From the NCBI GenBank assembly GCA_000531095.1, contig HG799462.1, positions 809,551 to 873,550 on the forward strand: a DNA stretch of 64,000 nt. The letters run 5' to 3'. The translations under genes were made by a program, and so were the position numbers. This stretch comes from Gemmata massiliana. GTDB lineage: Bacteria > Planctomycetota > Planctomycetia > Gemmatales > Gemmataceae. A model generated the notes under the pieces. It searched no databases. It worked only from the letters and a program-made list of their open reading frames with translations, and was not told where the DNA came from. Below, one piece after another: positions 9,053-17,152 of this stretch. Within the stretch, counting starts at the first letter, position 1; the number at the start of each line of letters is the position of its first letter.

Positions 9053-9133
9053 GGCGCGAATGCCTCTCGGGTCTATAAGGGACGGATAACCGGGAGAGAT
9101 TGGTTCGGGTGTTCCTGTTCGGGCGGGATTTCG

Positions 9134-10552
9134 CTAGCCGGCCTTCGCGACCGCGTGGGTCGTGAGCAGGGTGGTCAGTTGCCCGCGGCACGAGCCGCAC
9201 CCGGTTCCGGCCCGGGTCGCGCTACAGAGAGCGGGGAGCGTGTCGCAGCCGTCCCGGATCGCTTCGATGACGGCCGATTCGGTCACGTGATTGCAGTTAC
9301 ACACTTCGCGCTCGGCGGGCGTCGAGACCGCGTTGCCGGTCGCGAGCACGTCGAGGCGGTTGGGCGGGAGCGGTTCGTCGCGGTCGAACATCTGCACCAG
9401 CGCGGGCGCGGCCTCGGTGCAGCCGACGAGCATCGCGCCCGCGAGCTTCCCGTCGCGCACCACGAGCTTGCGGTACACGCCGCGCCGCTCCTCGAACACT
9501 TGCACCACTTCGTCCGTCGGGAACTGCGCGTCCGGCATGCCGAAACTGGCCACTTCGACGCCCGCGACCTTCAGCCGCGTGTAAACTTTCGACCCGAGGT
9601 ACCGGGCACGCGGGTTCGCGCCGGTGAGCACGTCGGCCAGCACCGCGCACTGCTCCCAGATTGGCTGCACGAGGCCGTACACCTGGCCGTCGTGCTCTGC
9701 GCACTCGCCGACCGCGTAGATGCCGGGGATCTGAGTCGCGAGCAGGTCGTTCACGAGGATCGCGCGGTTCACCGGGACGCCGGATGCCTTCGCGACCTCG
9801 GTGCGCGGAACGATCCCGCACGCGAACACGACGAGGTCTGCCGGGACCACGTCGCCGGCCCGCATCTTCACGGCCTCGACGTGCCCGTTCCCGATGATCT
9901 CGTCCGCGGTAGTGCCAGTGCGGACGAAGATGCCCATTTTCTCGATCGCGCGCCGGAGCAGGTCACCGCCGAACTTGTCGAGTTGCGCGTTCATCAGCAC
10001 GGGATTGAGGTGCAGCACGGTGACGTGTAGCCCGAGGTCGCACAGCGATTTGGCTGCTTCGAGTCCGAGTAACCCGCCACCCACGACGACCGCGCTGCTC
10101 CCGGGCCGGGCGCGGTCGCGGATCGCCACACAGTCCTCGATCGTGCGGAACACGTGAATGCCGGCCCGCGGGCCTCCGTCGTCGCTTTTCAGTCCTTCAA
10201 TTTGGGGGATCAGCGGCGAACTACCGGTTGCGAACACGCACACGTCGTAGGGGCGCGCGTCGCCCGAACTCGTGGTGAGCCGGCGCGTCACGGGATCGAC
10301 CTTCGTGACCCGCACGCCGGAGTGGAATGTGACCCCGCGGGCAGCAAACCAGTCGTTGGATTTCAGTTCGATCTCGTTCGGAGAGCCGCCGGTGAGCACG
10401 CGCCCGAGTAGGATGCGGTTGTACGGCCCGCGCGCTTCTTCGCCGTACACCGTGATCTCGAAGACCCCGGTGGCGTTCCGGCGCACGAGTTCGTCGAGCA
10501 ACCGGCTGGCCGCCATGCCGTTGCCGATGATCGCGAGGCGCTTCTGCGTCAT
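9134..10552 (-). CDS. nasB: Nitrate reductase electron-transfer subunit: FAD/NAD(P)H oxidoreductase with BFD-type [2Fe-2S] domain
   Basis: A protein of 472 residues. An FAD-binding motif (IIGNGMAASRL) lies at the N-terminus and an NAD(P)-binding motif (VVVGGGLLGLEAAKSL) near residue 157. The C-terminal BFD-like iron-sulphur domain (about 418-460) has four cysteines in a CxC...C-x2-C arrangement (CNCNH, CGSC). This is the architecture of Bacillus NasB, which passes electrons from NADH to the nitrate reductase catalytic subunit. Its ATG overlaps the stop of that subunit's gene by 4 nt (ATGA), implying translational coupling. It resembles the N-terminal half of the NirB encoded upstream, so the two probably arose by duplication. 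Confidence 0.88.
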   Translation of the reverse strand: MTQKRLAIIGNGMAASRLLDELVRRNATGVFEITVYGEEARGPYNRILLGRVLTGGSPNEIELKSNDWFAARGVTFHSGVRVTKVDPVTRRLTTSSGDARPYDVCVFATGSSPLIPQIEGLKSDDGGPRAGIHVFRTIEDCVAIRDRARPGSSAVVVGGGLLGLEAAKSLCDLGLHVTVLHLNPVLMNAQLDKFGGDLLRRAIEKMGIFVRTGTTADEIIGNGHVEAVKMRAGDVVPADLVVFACGIVPRTEVAKASGVPVNRAILVNDLLATQIPGIYAVGECAEHDGQVYGLVQPIWEQCAVLADVLTGANPRARYLGSKVYTRLKVAGVEVASFGMPDAQFPTDEVVQVFEERRGVYRKLVVRDGKLAGAMLVGCTEAAPALVQMFDRDEPLPPNRLDVLATGNAVSTPAEREVCNCNHVTESAVIEAIRDGCDTLPALCSATRAGTGCGSCRGQLTTLLTTHAVAKAG

Positions 10553-12672
10553 GTCTTCACCTTCGCGATACGAACCGCCGCGAGCTTGAATTCGGGCATC
10601 CTGCTGACCGGATCGAGGGCCGCGCTCGTGAGCAAGTTTGCCGCGGACCGCCCGCCCCAGTGGAACGGTGCGAACAGCGTGTCCGGGCGGATGTCCGGGG
10701 TCACTTCGGCCACGAACTCCACCTTCGCGCGCCGGCTCTCGATCGTGACGCGGCTCCCGGTAACCACGCGGTGGCGCCGGGCGAGGCGCGGGTGGATCTC
10801 CAGGCGCGGGACAGGTTGCGCGTTCACGAGCCGGCCCACGGTGCGAGTTTGGGCGCCGGAGTTGTAGTGCTCCTTGTAGCGCCCCGTGGTGAAGAGCAGC
10901 GGGAACTCCGCGTCGGGCTCCTCGCCCGCGGCGCGGTGCTCAACTGCAAAGAATTTCGCGCGCCCGTCCGCGTGAGCGAATCGTTCCGTGAACATGCGCG
11001 GCGACCCGGTGTGCTCCTCCGACGGGCACGGCCAGAACACCCCATCCTGGTGCTCGATTTTCGCGTAGGTGATGCCCGAATAGTCGGCAGGCGCGCCGGC
11101 GGTGGCGCGCCGCAATTCGTTGAAGGCACTCTCCGCGGTGCGGAACGCGAACTTCTCACCACAGCCGAGGCGCGTGGCAAGCTCGTGGAACACTTCGAGG
11201 TCGCTGCGCGGACCGGTCGGCGGGCGCGACACGATGCGCCGGCGGATCACCCGCCCTTCCAAATTGGTCATCGTGCCGTCTTCTTCCGCCCACTGGAACA
11301 CGGGAAGGAAGACGTGTGCGTGTGCGGACGTCTCGTTGTGGAAGGCGTCACACACGACGAGCAGGTCGAGCGCCTTCAGCTTCGGTTCGAGGCGCGACAG
11401 GTGGGGCGCGGCGACCGCGACGTTCGACCCCATAACGAACAGGCTGCGAATGCCCCCCGGCCCGAGCGAATCGAGCAGTTCGCAGGCACTTTTCCCCTTG
11501 CGCGGGAGGGTGGAAGGATCGACCCCCCATACTTGAGCGACGGCTGCGCGGTGCGAGTCCACTTCAATGAGACGATAACCGGGGAGTTGGTCCGCCTTCT
11601 GACCGTGCTCGCGCCCGCCCTGCCCGTTGCCCTGTCCGGTGAGTGTGCCGTAACCGCTGTTCGGTTTGCCCACCTTGCCCAGCGCGAGCATCAGATTGAT
11701 CCAGGCGTGAATGCTGTCCACGCCCTTGCTGTGTTGTTCCGTTCCGCGCCCGGTGAGCACCATTGAACTGTGGGCGGTCGCCAACCAGCGCACCGCTTGC
11801 CTCAATTGCGCTTCCGGGATGCCCGTGAGGCGCTCGACGCGGGCCGGGTGGTACTGCAACGCGATCGCTCGGACCGCGTCGAAGCCGGTCGTGCGGTCCG
11901 CGATATAGTGCTCGTCGGTCAGGCGCTCTTCGATGGCGACGTAGAGCAGGCCGTTCGCCAGTGCGAGGTCGGTTCCCGGCGTTACCTGAAGGAACAGATT
12001 CGCGACGCGGGCGGTCGAGGATCGGCGCGGGTCCGCCACGATGAGCCGCCCGCCCGCGGCCTTCTGGCGATCGAACCACTGCATCATCGGCGGGAGCGTA
12101 TCGGCGGTGTTGGCGCCGATGAGCATCACGACTTCCGCGTTCTCCACGTCCGCGACCGGGAATGGTAATCCGCGATCGAGCCCGAACGCGCGGTTCTGGG
12201 CCGCCGCCGCGCTCGACATGCAGAACCGGCCGTTGTAATCGATGTTCGCCGTGCCCAGCGCGATGCGGGCGAATTTCCCCAGTAGGTACGCTTTCTCGTT
12301 CGTCAGCGCGCCGGAGCCGAATACGCCGTTGACATCAGCTCCGTACTGGTCGCGGAGCGCGATCATCTTGGAGGCGACGAAATCGAGTGCCTCGCCCCAC
12401 GTCGCGTCGCGCCACGCACCCTGCTCGTCGCGGAGCTGCGGGGTGGTGATGCGCTGCGGGTGCTGGAGGAGCGCCGCCGAACTCCAGCCCTTGATGCAGA
12501 GCTGCCCGTTGTTTACCGGGAAGTGCGGATCGCCACTCACCCGCGGCATGTCGCCGCCGAGGTCTTCGCCCATCAGGATGCCGCACTGGAACGCGCAATA
12601 CGGGCAGTGCGTGCGCACACCGAGGGCTTGTTCCGGGAGCGTGCTCAGGGGAATCGGCGGAATCGCACTCAC
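10549..12672 (-). CDS. nasA: Assimilatory nitrate reductase catalytic subunit (molybdopterin)
   Basis: A protein of 707 residues in the DMSO-reductase superfamily. The N-terminal [4Fe-4S] motif is HCPYCAFQCG (residues 21-30), with the fourth cysteine in LCIKGW. Molybdopterin-binding segments follow (NIDYNGRFCMSSA, VLTGRGTEQHSKG, and a C-terminal dinucleotide-binding domain). No signal peptide is present, as expected for a cytoplasmic assimilatory enzyme reducing nitrate to nitrite. I set the start at the GTG at 12672, which overlaps the Rieske gene stop by 4 nt. The longer upstream frame reads through the Rieske gene and is not coding. Bacillus uses the symbol nasC for this subunit. Confidence 0.93.
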   Translation of the reverse strand: MSAIPPIPLSTLPEQALGVRTHCPYCAFQCGILMGEDLGGDMPRVSGDPHFPVNNGQLCIKGWSSAALLQHPQRITTPQLRDEQGAWRDATWGEALDFVASKMIALRDQYGADVNGVFGSGALTNEKAYLLGKFARIALGTANIDYNGRFCMSSAAAAQNRAFGLDRGLPFPVADVENAEVVMLIGANTADTLPPMMQWFDRQKAAGGRLIVADPRRSSTARVANLFLQVTPGTDLALANGLLYVAIEERLTDEHYIADRTTGFDAVRAIALQYHPARVERLTGIPEAQLRQAVRWLATAHSSMVLTGRGTEQHSKGVDSIHAWINLMLALGKVGKPNSGYGTLTGQGNGQGGREHGQKADQLPGYRLIEVDSHRAAVAQVWGVDPSTLPRKGKSACELLDSLGPGGIRSLFVMGSNVAVAAPHLSRLEPKLKALDLLVVCDAFHNETSAHAHVFLPVFQWAEEDGTMTNLEGRVIRRRIVSRPPTGPRSDLEVFHELATRLGCGEKFAFRTAESAFNELRRATAGAPADYSGITYAKIEHQDGVFWPCPSEEHTGSPRMFTERFAHADGRAKFFAVEHRAAGEEPDAEFPLLFTTGRYKEHYNSGAQTRTVGRLVNAQPVPRLEIHPRLARRHRVVTGSRVTIESRRAKVEFVAEVTPDIRPDTLFAPFHWGGRSAANLLTSAALDPVSRMPEFKLAAVRIAKVKT

Positions 12673-12995
12673 GACAGCGGCACCGTTACGAACACCGTGC
12701 CGTCGCGCACTTCGGTCGCGTAGGCCTGAATCCCGCACACGCTCTCTTGGTCGCACGCGCCCGAGGTGCCGTCGAAGCGGAAGGCGTGCAGCGGACACAC
12801 GACCTGTTCGCCGATCAGCATCCCGTCCGCGAGCGGGCCGTTCTTGTGCGGGCACTTGCCGTCCACCGCGAACACACGGCCCTCGCGTCCGAGGAAAACT
12901 GCGATCGGGCGCCCGCCGACCTCGAACGCGCGCCCGAGTCCGGTCGGGAGGTCGTCGAGCGTGCAGAGCTGGACTCGGGTAACTGTGGCTGTCAT
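12669..12995 (-). CDS. nirD: Nitrite reductase small subunit, Rieske [2Fe-2S] protein (NirD type)
   Basis: A protein of 108 residues with the Rieske ligands in CPHKNG (near residue 53) and CPLHAF (near residue 72), i.e. C-x-H...C-x2-H. The short length and lack of a membrane anchor fit NirD, the small subunit of NADH-dependent assimilatory nitrite reductase. It sits between nirB and the nitrate reductase gene, and its stop overlaps the next start by 4 nt. The start is the ATG at 12995; a longer frame upstream lacks Rieske-related sequence. Confidence 0.92.
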   Translation of the reverse strand: MTATVTRVQLCTLDDLPTGLGRAFEVGGRPIAVFLGREGRVFAVDGKCPHKNGPLADGMLIGEQVVCPLHAFRFDGTSGACDQESVCGIQAYATEVRDGTVFVTVPLS

Positions 12996-13146
12996 GAAAC
13001 GGCTCTCCGCGTCGGTGTGGTTCACTCGCTCCGCGAGCGGGTTTCGGGGCGTTTTTGGGCGGGTCGCGCGACCCTCGGGCCGTACCGGGTCCGGGCACCG
13101 CTCGACGTGCGAGCGGGCCACACTGCAGGCGAGATCAATCAGAGAG

Positions 13147-15582
13147 TCACAGCACCGGGAGCGGTACCCGCTTCGTGTCCTCGAATTGGCCGGCGTACAC
13201 GGGCTTGTCGCGCTCCAACCACGGGTCGACGTAGGCCGCGATGGTCTTCTCCACTTCCACGTCGAGTTGGGCACAGATCCCGAGCGAGTCGTTCACGATG
13301 ATGTCGCGTACTTTCTCGATGCCGAGCCGCGGAACGAAGTCGTAAGTGCGTTCGAGCCACTTCGCGTTGTCGCGGTAGTAGATGAGGAACCGGCCGATCA
13401 CGCGGAGCGCGTCTTCCTTCGTGGTCACGCGGCACAGCACCTCGGTCTTGCGGACGTGGGCACCGGCCGCGCCGCCGACACTCACTTCCCACTCGCCGCC
13501 CTCGGTGGCGATCACGCCGACGTCCTTGACGGTCGATTCGGCACAGTTCCGCGGGCACCCGCTCACCGCGAGCTTCACCTTCGCCGGGAACTCGAACCCC
13601 TGGAACCGCTTCTCCAGATCGATCCCGAGGCCGGTGCTGTCATTCGTCCCGTACCGGCAGAACTCGCTGCCGACACAGGTCTTCACGGTGCGGAGCGCCT
13701 TCGTGTAGGCGTGACCGCTGGGCATCCCGAGATCGGCCCACATACCGGGCAGGTCTTCTTTCTTGACGCCGAGCAGGTCGATGCGCTGGCCCCCGGTGAA
13801 CTTCACCATCGGTACCGCGTACTTCTTCGCGACGTGCCCGATCTTGATGAGGTCTTCGGCCGTTGTGATGCCGCCGTAGATGCGCGGGATCACCGAGAAC
13901 GTGCCGTCCTTCTGGATGTTCGCGTGTACGCGGTCGTTGATGAACCGACTGTCGCGCTCGTCGATGTACTCCGTACCCCAAATGCCCTTGAGCATCGACG
14001 CCAGCCCGTTGCGACTCTTTTCGTCGTCGCCGGTGCCGAGCTCACGGAGCACCGCAGACACGCTCTTTAGCCCGCGTGCCTTCACTTCCGCGACGAGCGA
14101 CGGCTTGTCGAGCGGAACGGCCGCGACGAACCACGACTCGCTCGGATCGGCTTTCACGCCACCCGCGACCGCTTCGATCAGCCCCTTCACGAGTGTCTTG
14201 CACGAACCGCACCCGGTCCCGGCGCGCGTTGCCTTGCCGACCGCGGGCACGGTACATTTGCCCGCTTTGATCGCCGAGACGATGGTGCCTTTGCAAACGC
14301 CGTTGCAGTCACAGATCTGGTGCGAATCGGGCAGGTCCGCGAGCGAGACTTCTTTCTTCGCCGAGCCCGCGGTGAAGAAGAGTTCGAGCCGGCGGTCGGG
14401 CACCGGGCCGGCCGCGTGGAACAGGCGCATCAGGTCGTCGGCAGGTGCGAGGTCACCGAGGAGGCACGCGGCGCTCACCTTCCCGTCGCGGACGATGGTC
14501 TTCCAGTACACTTGCCGTGCCGGTTCAGCGAACTGTACCACTTCGTCGGTCGGCTGGAGGTCGTTGATGCGCCCCATGCTCGCGAGTTCGACGCCCATCA
14601 CCTTGAGCTTGGTCGCGATCTTCGAGCCGGTGTAGGTAGCGGCCGGGTCCGTGCCGGTGAGCACCTTCGCGAGCACCTTCGTTTGTTCCCACAGCGGGGC
14701 GACGAGGCCGTAGATCATCCCGTTGTGCTGGACGCACTCGCCCACGCCGAACACCGCCGGGTCGTTCGTGCGGAGCTGGTCGTCCACGACGATCGCTTTG
14801 TCGCAGGTGACGCCGCACTCGCGTGCGAGTTCCGAGTTCGGCCGGATGCCGGCGGAGATCACCACCATGTCGGCCGGGATCTCGCTCCCGTCCGCGAACT
14901 TCACCCCGGTCACGTTCATGTGGCCGAGCAGTTCTTTGGTGACGGTTCCGGTGCGTGATTTGATGCCGAGGTTCGCGATGGTTTGGCCGAGTACCTTTCC
15001 GCCGGCCTCGTCGAGCTGCACACTCATCAGCCACGAGCTCATTTCGACGACCGTGACCTCGACGTTGTGGGTCATCAGCCCTTTGGCAGCTTCCAACCCG
15101 AGTAGCCCGCCGCCGATCACGACCGCGGTCTTGCGCCCCTTCGCGTATTCGGCGATGTTGCGGCAATCGTCGAGTGTGCGGAACGCGAACACCCCGTGGA
15201 GCGGCGTGCCCGGGATCGGCGGGATGAACGGCTTGCTGCCCGTCGCGAACACGAGGTAGTCGTAGTCCACGGCGAAGTCGTCCGCGAAGACTTGTTTCGA
15301 CTCGCGGTCGACCTTCGTTACGCGCTTCCCGGCGTGCAGGGTGATGCCGTTCTCCTCGTACCACGCGAGCGGGTTGAGGAAGATTTCTTTCGCGTCTTGA
15401 GTGCCGTTGAGCACGTTCGACAGGAGGATGCGGTTGTAGTTGCCGTATGGCTCGTCGCCGAACACGGTGATGTCGAAGCGCGTCGGGTCGCACGCGAGCA
15501 CGTCTTCGAGGAGCCTTGCCCCGGCCATCCCGTTCCCGATCACGACCAGCTTCGGCTTTTGCGGGTGGAGTGCGCGAATCAT
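13147..15582 (-). CDS. nirB: NAD(P)H-dependent nitrite reductase large subunit, siroheme/[4Fe-4S]
   Basis: A protein of 811 residues. N-terminal pyridine-nucleotide-disulfide oxidoreductase fold (FAD motif VVIGNGMAGARL; NAD motif VVIGGGLLGLEAAKG), then a BFD-type [2Fe-2S] domain near residues 423-460 (CDCNG, CGSC). Ferredoxin-like and siroheme domains follow, with the cluster ligands in GSEFCRYG (near 639) and SGCPRNC (near 674). It catalyses six-electron reduction of nitrite to ammonium in the cytoplasm. The start ATG has a strong AAGGAG site. It lies between cobA-type SUMT (siroheme supply) and nirD. Its first codons are repeated at 17016-17152 as an assembly artefact. Confidence 0.95.
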   Translation of the reverse strand: MIRALHPQKPKLVVIGNGMAGARLLEDVLACDPTRFDITVFGDEPYGNYNRILLSNVLNGTQDAKEIFLNPLAWYEENGITLHAGKRVTKVDRESKQVFADDFAVDYDYLVFATGSKPFIPPIPGTPLHGVFAFRTLDDCRNIAEYAKGRKTAVVIGGGLLGLEAAKGLMTHNVEVTVVEMSSWLMSVQLDEAGGKVLGQTIANLGIKSRTGTVTKELLGHMNVTGVKFADGSEIPADMVVISAGIRPNSELARECGVTCDKAIVVDDQLRTNDPAVFGVGECVQHNGMIYGLVAPLWEQTKVLAKVLTGTDPAATYTGSKIATKLKVMGVELASMGRINDLQPTDEVVQFAEPARQVYWKTIVRDGKVSAACLLGDLAPADDLMRLFHAAGPVPDRRLELFFTAGSAKKEVSLADLPDSHQICDCNGVCKGTIVSAIKAGKCTVPAVGKATRAGTGCGSCKTLVKGLIEAVAGGVKADPSESWFVAAVPLDKPSLVAEVKARGLKSVSAVLRELGTGDDEKSRNGLASMLKGIWGTEYIDERDSRFINDRVHANIQKDGTFSVIPRIYGGITTAEDLIKIGHVAKKYAVPMVKFTGGQRIDLLGVKKEDLPGMWADLGMPSGHAYTKALRTVKTCVGSEFCRYGTNDSTGLGIDLEKRFQGFEFPAKVKLAVSGCPRNCAESTVKDVGVIATEGGEWEVSVGGAAGAHVRKTEVLCRVTTKEDALRVIGRFLIYYRDNAKWLERTYDFVPRLGIEKVRDIIVNDSLGICAQLDVEVEKTIAAYVDPWLERDKPVYAGQFEDTKRVPLPVL

Positions 15583-15686
15583 CGGAGCTCCTTCTTGGCG
15601 AGCGGCCGGTGCGAGCCAGCCGGTGAGCGATCGGTTCCCGGTGAGGGTCGGTAATCAGTTGGTCGGTCGGGTTGGTTCTGTGGCGC
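15550..15686. repeat. 137-bp segment duplicated exactly at 17016-17152
   Basis: This segment covers the first nirB codons, the nirB-cobA spacer and the last cobA codons. It recurs base for base at 17016-17152 immediately after a 454-type linker sequence. This copy is in its natural context; the other is the artefactual one. Confidence 0.97.
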
Positions 15687-16455
15687 TCGCGTTCGTCGAT
15701 ACGAGGCCGAGCAACTTCTCGCGGAACCGGACGACTTCACCGACGACGAAGATCGCCGGCCCGCGGATTGTCGCGGATTCGGCCCGAGTGCCGATGTCGC
15801 TCAGGTCGCCCACAAGAACGCGCTGAGCGGGGAGCGTGCCGGACTCGATCACGGCTGCCGGTGTGCTCGATGCCAGCCCACTGTCACTCAGCTTCGCGGC
15901 GATCTTCGCGACGTGGCGGACACCCATGTAGAACACCACGCCCGGCATCCGCGCGAGGGCGTCCCAGTCGAGGGTGCATTCGGACGAGTCGGGGCCGTGG
16001 TGGCCTGTAACAAGTGCGACGGCTTGGCCGGCGGCGCGGTGCGTGATCGGGATGCCCGCCGCGGCACACGCGCCCGCGGCCGAGGTCACGCCCGGCACGA
16101 TCTCGAACGGGACGCCGGCTTCCGCGAGCACTTCGGCCTCTTCGCCGCCGCGCCCGAACACGCACGGGTCGCCGCACTTCAACCGGCACACCGATTTGCC
16201 CTCGCGGGCGAGTCGCACGAGTGCGTCGTTGATCGTTTCTTGTTTGGTGGAGCCGATGCAGTACCCGCGCTTCCCGACGGAAACGAGTTCCGCGTGCGCG
16301 CTAACTTCTGCGAGCAACTCGGGGGAGACGAGCGCGTCGTGAAGCACGACATCGGCGGACCGCAGGACGCGCAGCCCGCGAACAGTGATGAGGTCCGGGG
16401 CGCCGGGACCGGCCCCGACCAGGTACACCACTCCTGCTGACGCGAACCGGCCCAC
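15655..16455 (-). CDS. cobA: Uroporphyrinogen-III C-methyltransferase (SUMT, siroheme synthesis)
   Basis: A protein of 266 residues of the tetrapyrrole methylase family: N-terminal VYLVGAGPGAPDLITVRG, the HDALVS segment, the CxLKxGDPxxFGRGGEE motif near residue 93, and PGVTSAAGA near residue 121. It makes precorrin-2 from uroporphyrinogen III, the first step to siroheme, the cofactor of the NirB encoded 72 nt downstream. GTG at 16455 has GGAGG five bases upstream. It is the first gene of the operon. No precorrin-2 oxidase or ferrochelatase domain is fused, so that step must be encoded elsewhere. Confidence 0.94.
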   Translation of the reverse strand: MGRFASAGVVYLVGAGPGAPDLITVRGLRVLRSADVVLHDALVSPELLAEVSAHAELVSVGKRGYCIGSTKQETINDALVRLAREGKSVCRLKCGDPCVFGRGGEEAEVLAEAGVPFEIVPGVTSAAGACAAAGIPITHRAAGQAVALVTGHHGPDSSECTLDWDALARMPGVVFYMGVRHVAKIAAKLSDSGLASSTPAAVIESGTLPAQRVLVGDLSDIGTRAESATIRGPAIFVVGEVVRFREKLLGLVSTNASATEPTRPTN

Positions 16456-16557
16456 GGCGTCCTCCGGGCAATACGGTCCCGGCGCGGGCCGGGAAGAGAC
16501 GGCCCACGCGCGGGGGTGGTTTTGAGTGATCCATTCGTAGCTGTGTCATTTGGAGAT

Positions 16558-16573
16558 TGCATTTGGTGTGCCA
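16558..16573 (-). promoter_or_regulatory. Candidate sigma-54 promoter of the nitrate operon
   Basis: On the minus strand the sequence reads TGGCAC, five bases, ATGC. It matches the -24/-12 consensus TGGCAC-N5-TTGC at nine of ten positions with the exact GG-to-GC spacing. It lies about 100 bp upstream of the first gene (cobA). Caveat: the adjacent FixJ-type regulator lacks the AAA+ domain needed to activate sigma-54, so an activator elsewhere would be required, or the match is chance. Confidence 0.35.
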
Positions 16574-16578
16574 GAGTG

Positions 16579-16590
16579 GTGGCGTGCCAC
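16579..16590. promoter_or_regulatory. Palindrome GTGGC-GT-GCCAC, candidate operator
   Basis: A perfect 5-bp-arm palindrome, a few bases upstream of the candidate -24 element of the nitrate operon. The position suits a regulator site; the regulator is unknown. Confidence 0.35.
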
Positions 16591-16608
16591 AAACATGTGG
16601 GGCAAATA

Positions 16609-16622
16609 CGTGGTAAACCACG
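16609..16622. promoter_or_regulatory. Palindrome CGTGGT-AA-ACCACG, candidate operator
   Basis: A perfect 6-bp-arm palindrome in the divergent control region, 19 bp from the first palindrome and sharing the GTGG/CCAC half-site. The pair could bind one dimeric regulator, for example the FixJ-like protein encoded at 17835. Confidence 0.4.
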
Positions 16623-16766
16623 CCGATTTCTCGTGTAAAATTCAGTGGATTTACCGTTAAAGCGCTATTCTCCCCACGCGCATGTGACGCCCGCAGTTCG
16701 TGCAACTCTGGTGTGATAGTGCCTCTCCCGAGCGCACGACGTGGGCAGTAGAGAATTGGGGATCGC

Positions 16767-16973
16767 GTGATGGGTCGGGTATTCAGAACACAACCAGTAA
16801 CTCTCGCTCTCGCGCTGGTCGCGACCGTGTTCGTAATCGACTTGTGCCTCCCACTCGGCGTGGCGAGCGCGGTGCCGTACACGTTCGCGGTACTTCTCGC
16901 GCTTCGCGCGAAACCCGGTTGGGTCGGGCCGACAGTGGCCGTACTGTGTGGGGTACTGACGGTCGCGAAGATG
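16767..16973 (+). CDS. Sensor histidine kinase, N-terminal part (gene cut by assembly artefact)
   Basis: An ATG at 16767 opens 69 genuine-looking codons with two hydrophobic segments (VTLALALVATVFVIDLCL and SAVPYTFAVLLALRA), as expected for the membrane anchor of a sensor kinase. Reading then runs into the linker-like sequence at 16974 and stops within it. The catalytic part resumes in the right orientation at about 17152. I infer that both belong to one gene whose middle (remaining membrane helices, possibly a PAS domain) is missing. It is divergent from the nitrate operon, so nitrate or nitrogen status is a plausible signal. Confidence 0.6.
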
Positions 16974-17015
16974 CGTAATAACTTCGTATAGCATACATTA
17001 TACGAAGCTATACGA
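16974..17015. other. 454 paired-end (loxP) linker sequence left in the assembly
   Basis: The 42 bases start CGTAATAACTTCGTATAGCA and end CATTATACGAAGCTATACGA. This equals my recollection of the 454 Titanium paired-end linker, including its flanks outside loxP, except for one base (C at 17008 where the linker has T). The 13-bp loxP arm ATAACTTCGTATA and the spacer GCATACAT are exact. It is followed by a duplicate of DNA from 1.4 kb upstream in the same orientation, the order expected of a circularised mate-pair read. It is not a natural feature. Confidence 0.95.
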
Positions 17016-17152
17016 CTTCGGCTTTTGCGGGTGGAGTGCGCGAATCATCGGAGCTCCTTCTTGGCGAGCGGCCGGTGCGAGCCAGCCGGTGAGCGATCGG
17101 TTCCCGGTGAGGGTCGGTAATCAGTTGGTCGGTCGGGTTGGTTCTGTGGCGC
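17016..17152. repeat. Artefactual duplicate of 15550-15686 (second mate-pair tag)
   Basis: All 137 bases match the nirB-cobA junction on the same strand. The match begins exactly at the end of the linker and ends at 17152, where kinase sequence resumes. It carries a non-functional copy of the nirB ribosome-binding site and start. Any gene start called in it is spurious. Confidence 0.95.

Larger units (their letters stand above)
16456..16766. promoter_or_regulatory. Divergent control region between nitrate operon and two-component genes
   Basis: A 311-bp non-coding stretch between cobA (leftward) and the sensor kinase (rightward). It is less GC-rich than the neighbouring genes and holds a candidate sigma-54 promoter (16558-16573, minus) and two short palindromes (16579-16590 and 16609-16622) described separately. 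Both transcripts must start here. Confidence 0.6.

Noticed and set aside
8240-10030. A 596-residue plus-strand frame
   Set aside because: Shadow of the nitrate transporter and nasB genes, with no recognisable domain.
12673-13098. N-terminal extension of the nitrate reductase frame to 13098
   Set aside because: The extension is the Rieske gene read in another frame. The GTG at 12672 gives the standard N-terminus.
16979-17012. A loxP-like recombination site, possibly from genetic engineering or a natural recombinase system
   Set aside because: The bases flanking the loxP core also match the 454 linker, no selectable marker or recombinase is present, and the adjacent mate-tag duplication is explained by a library artefact.
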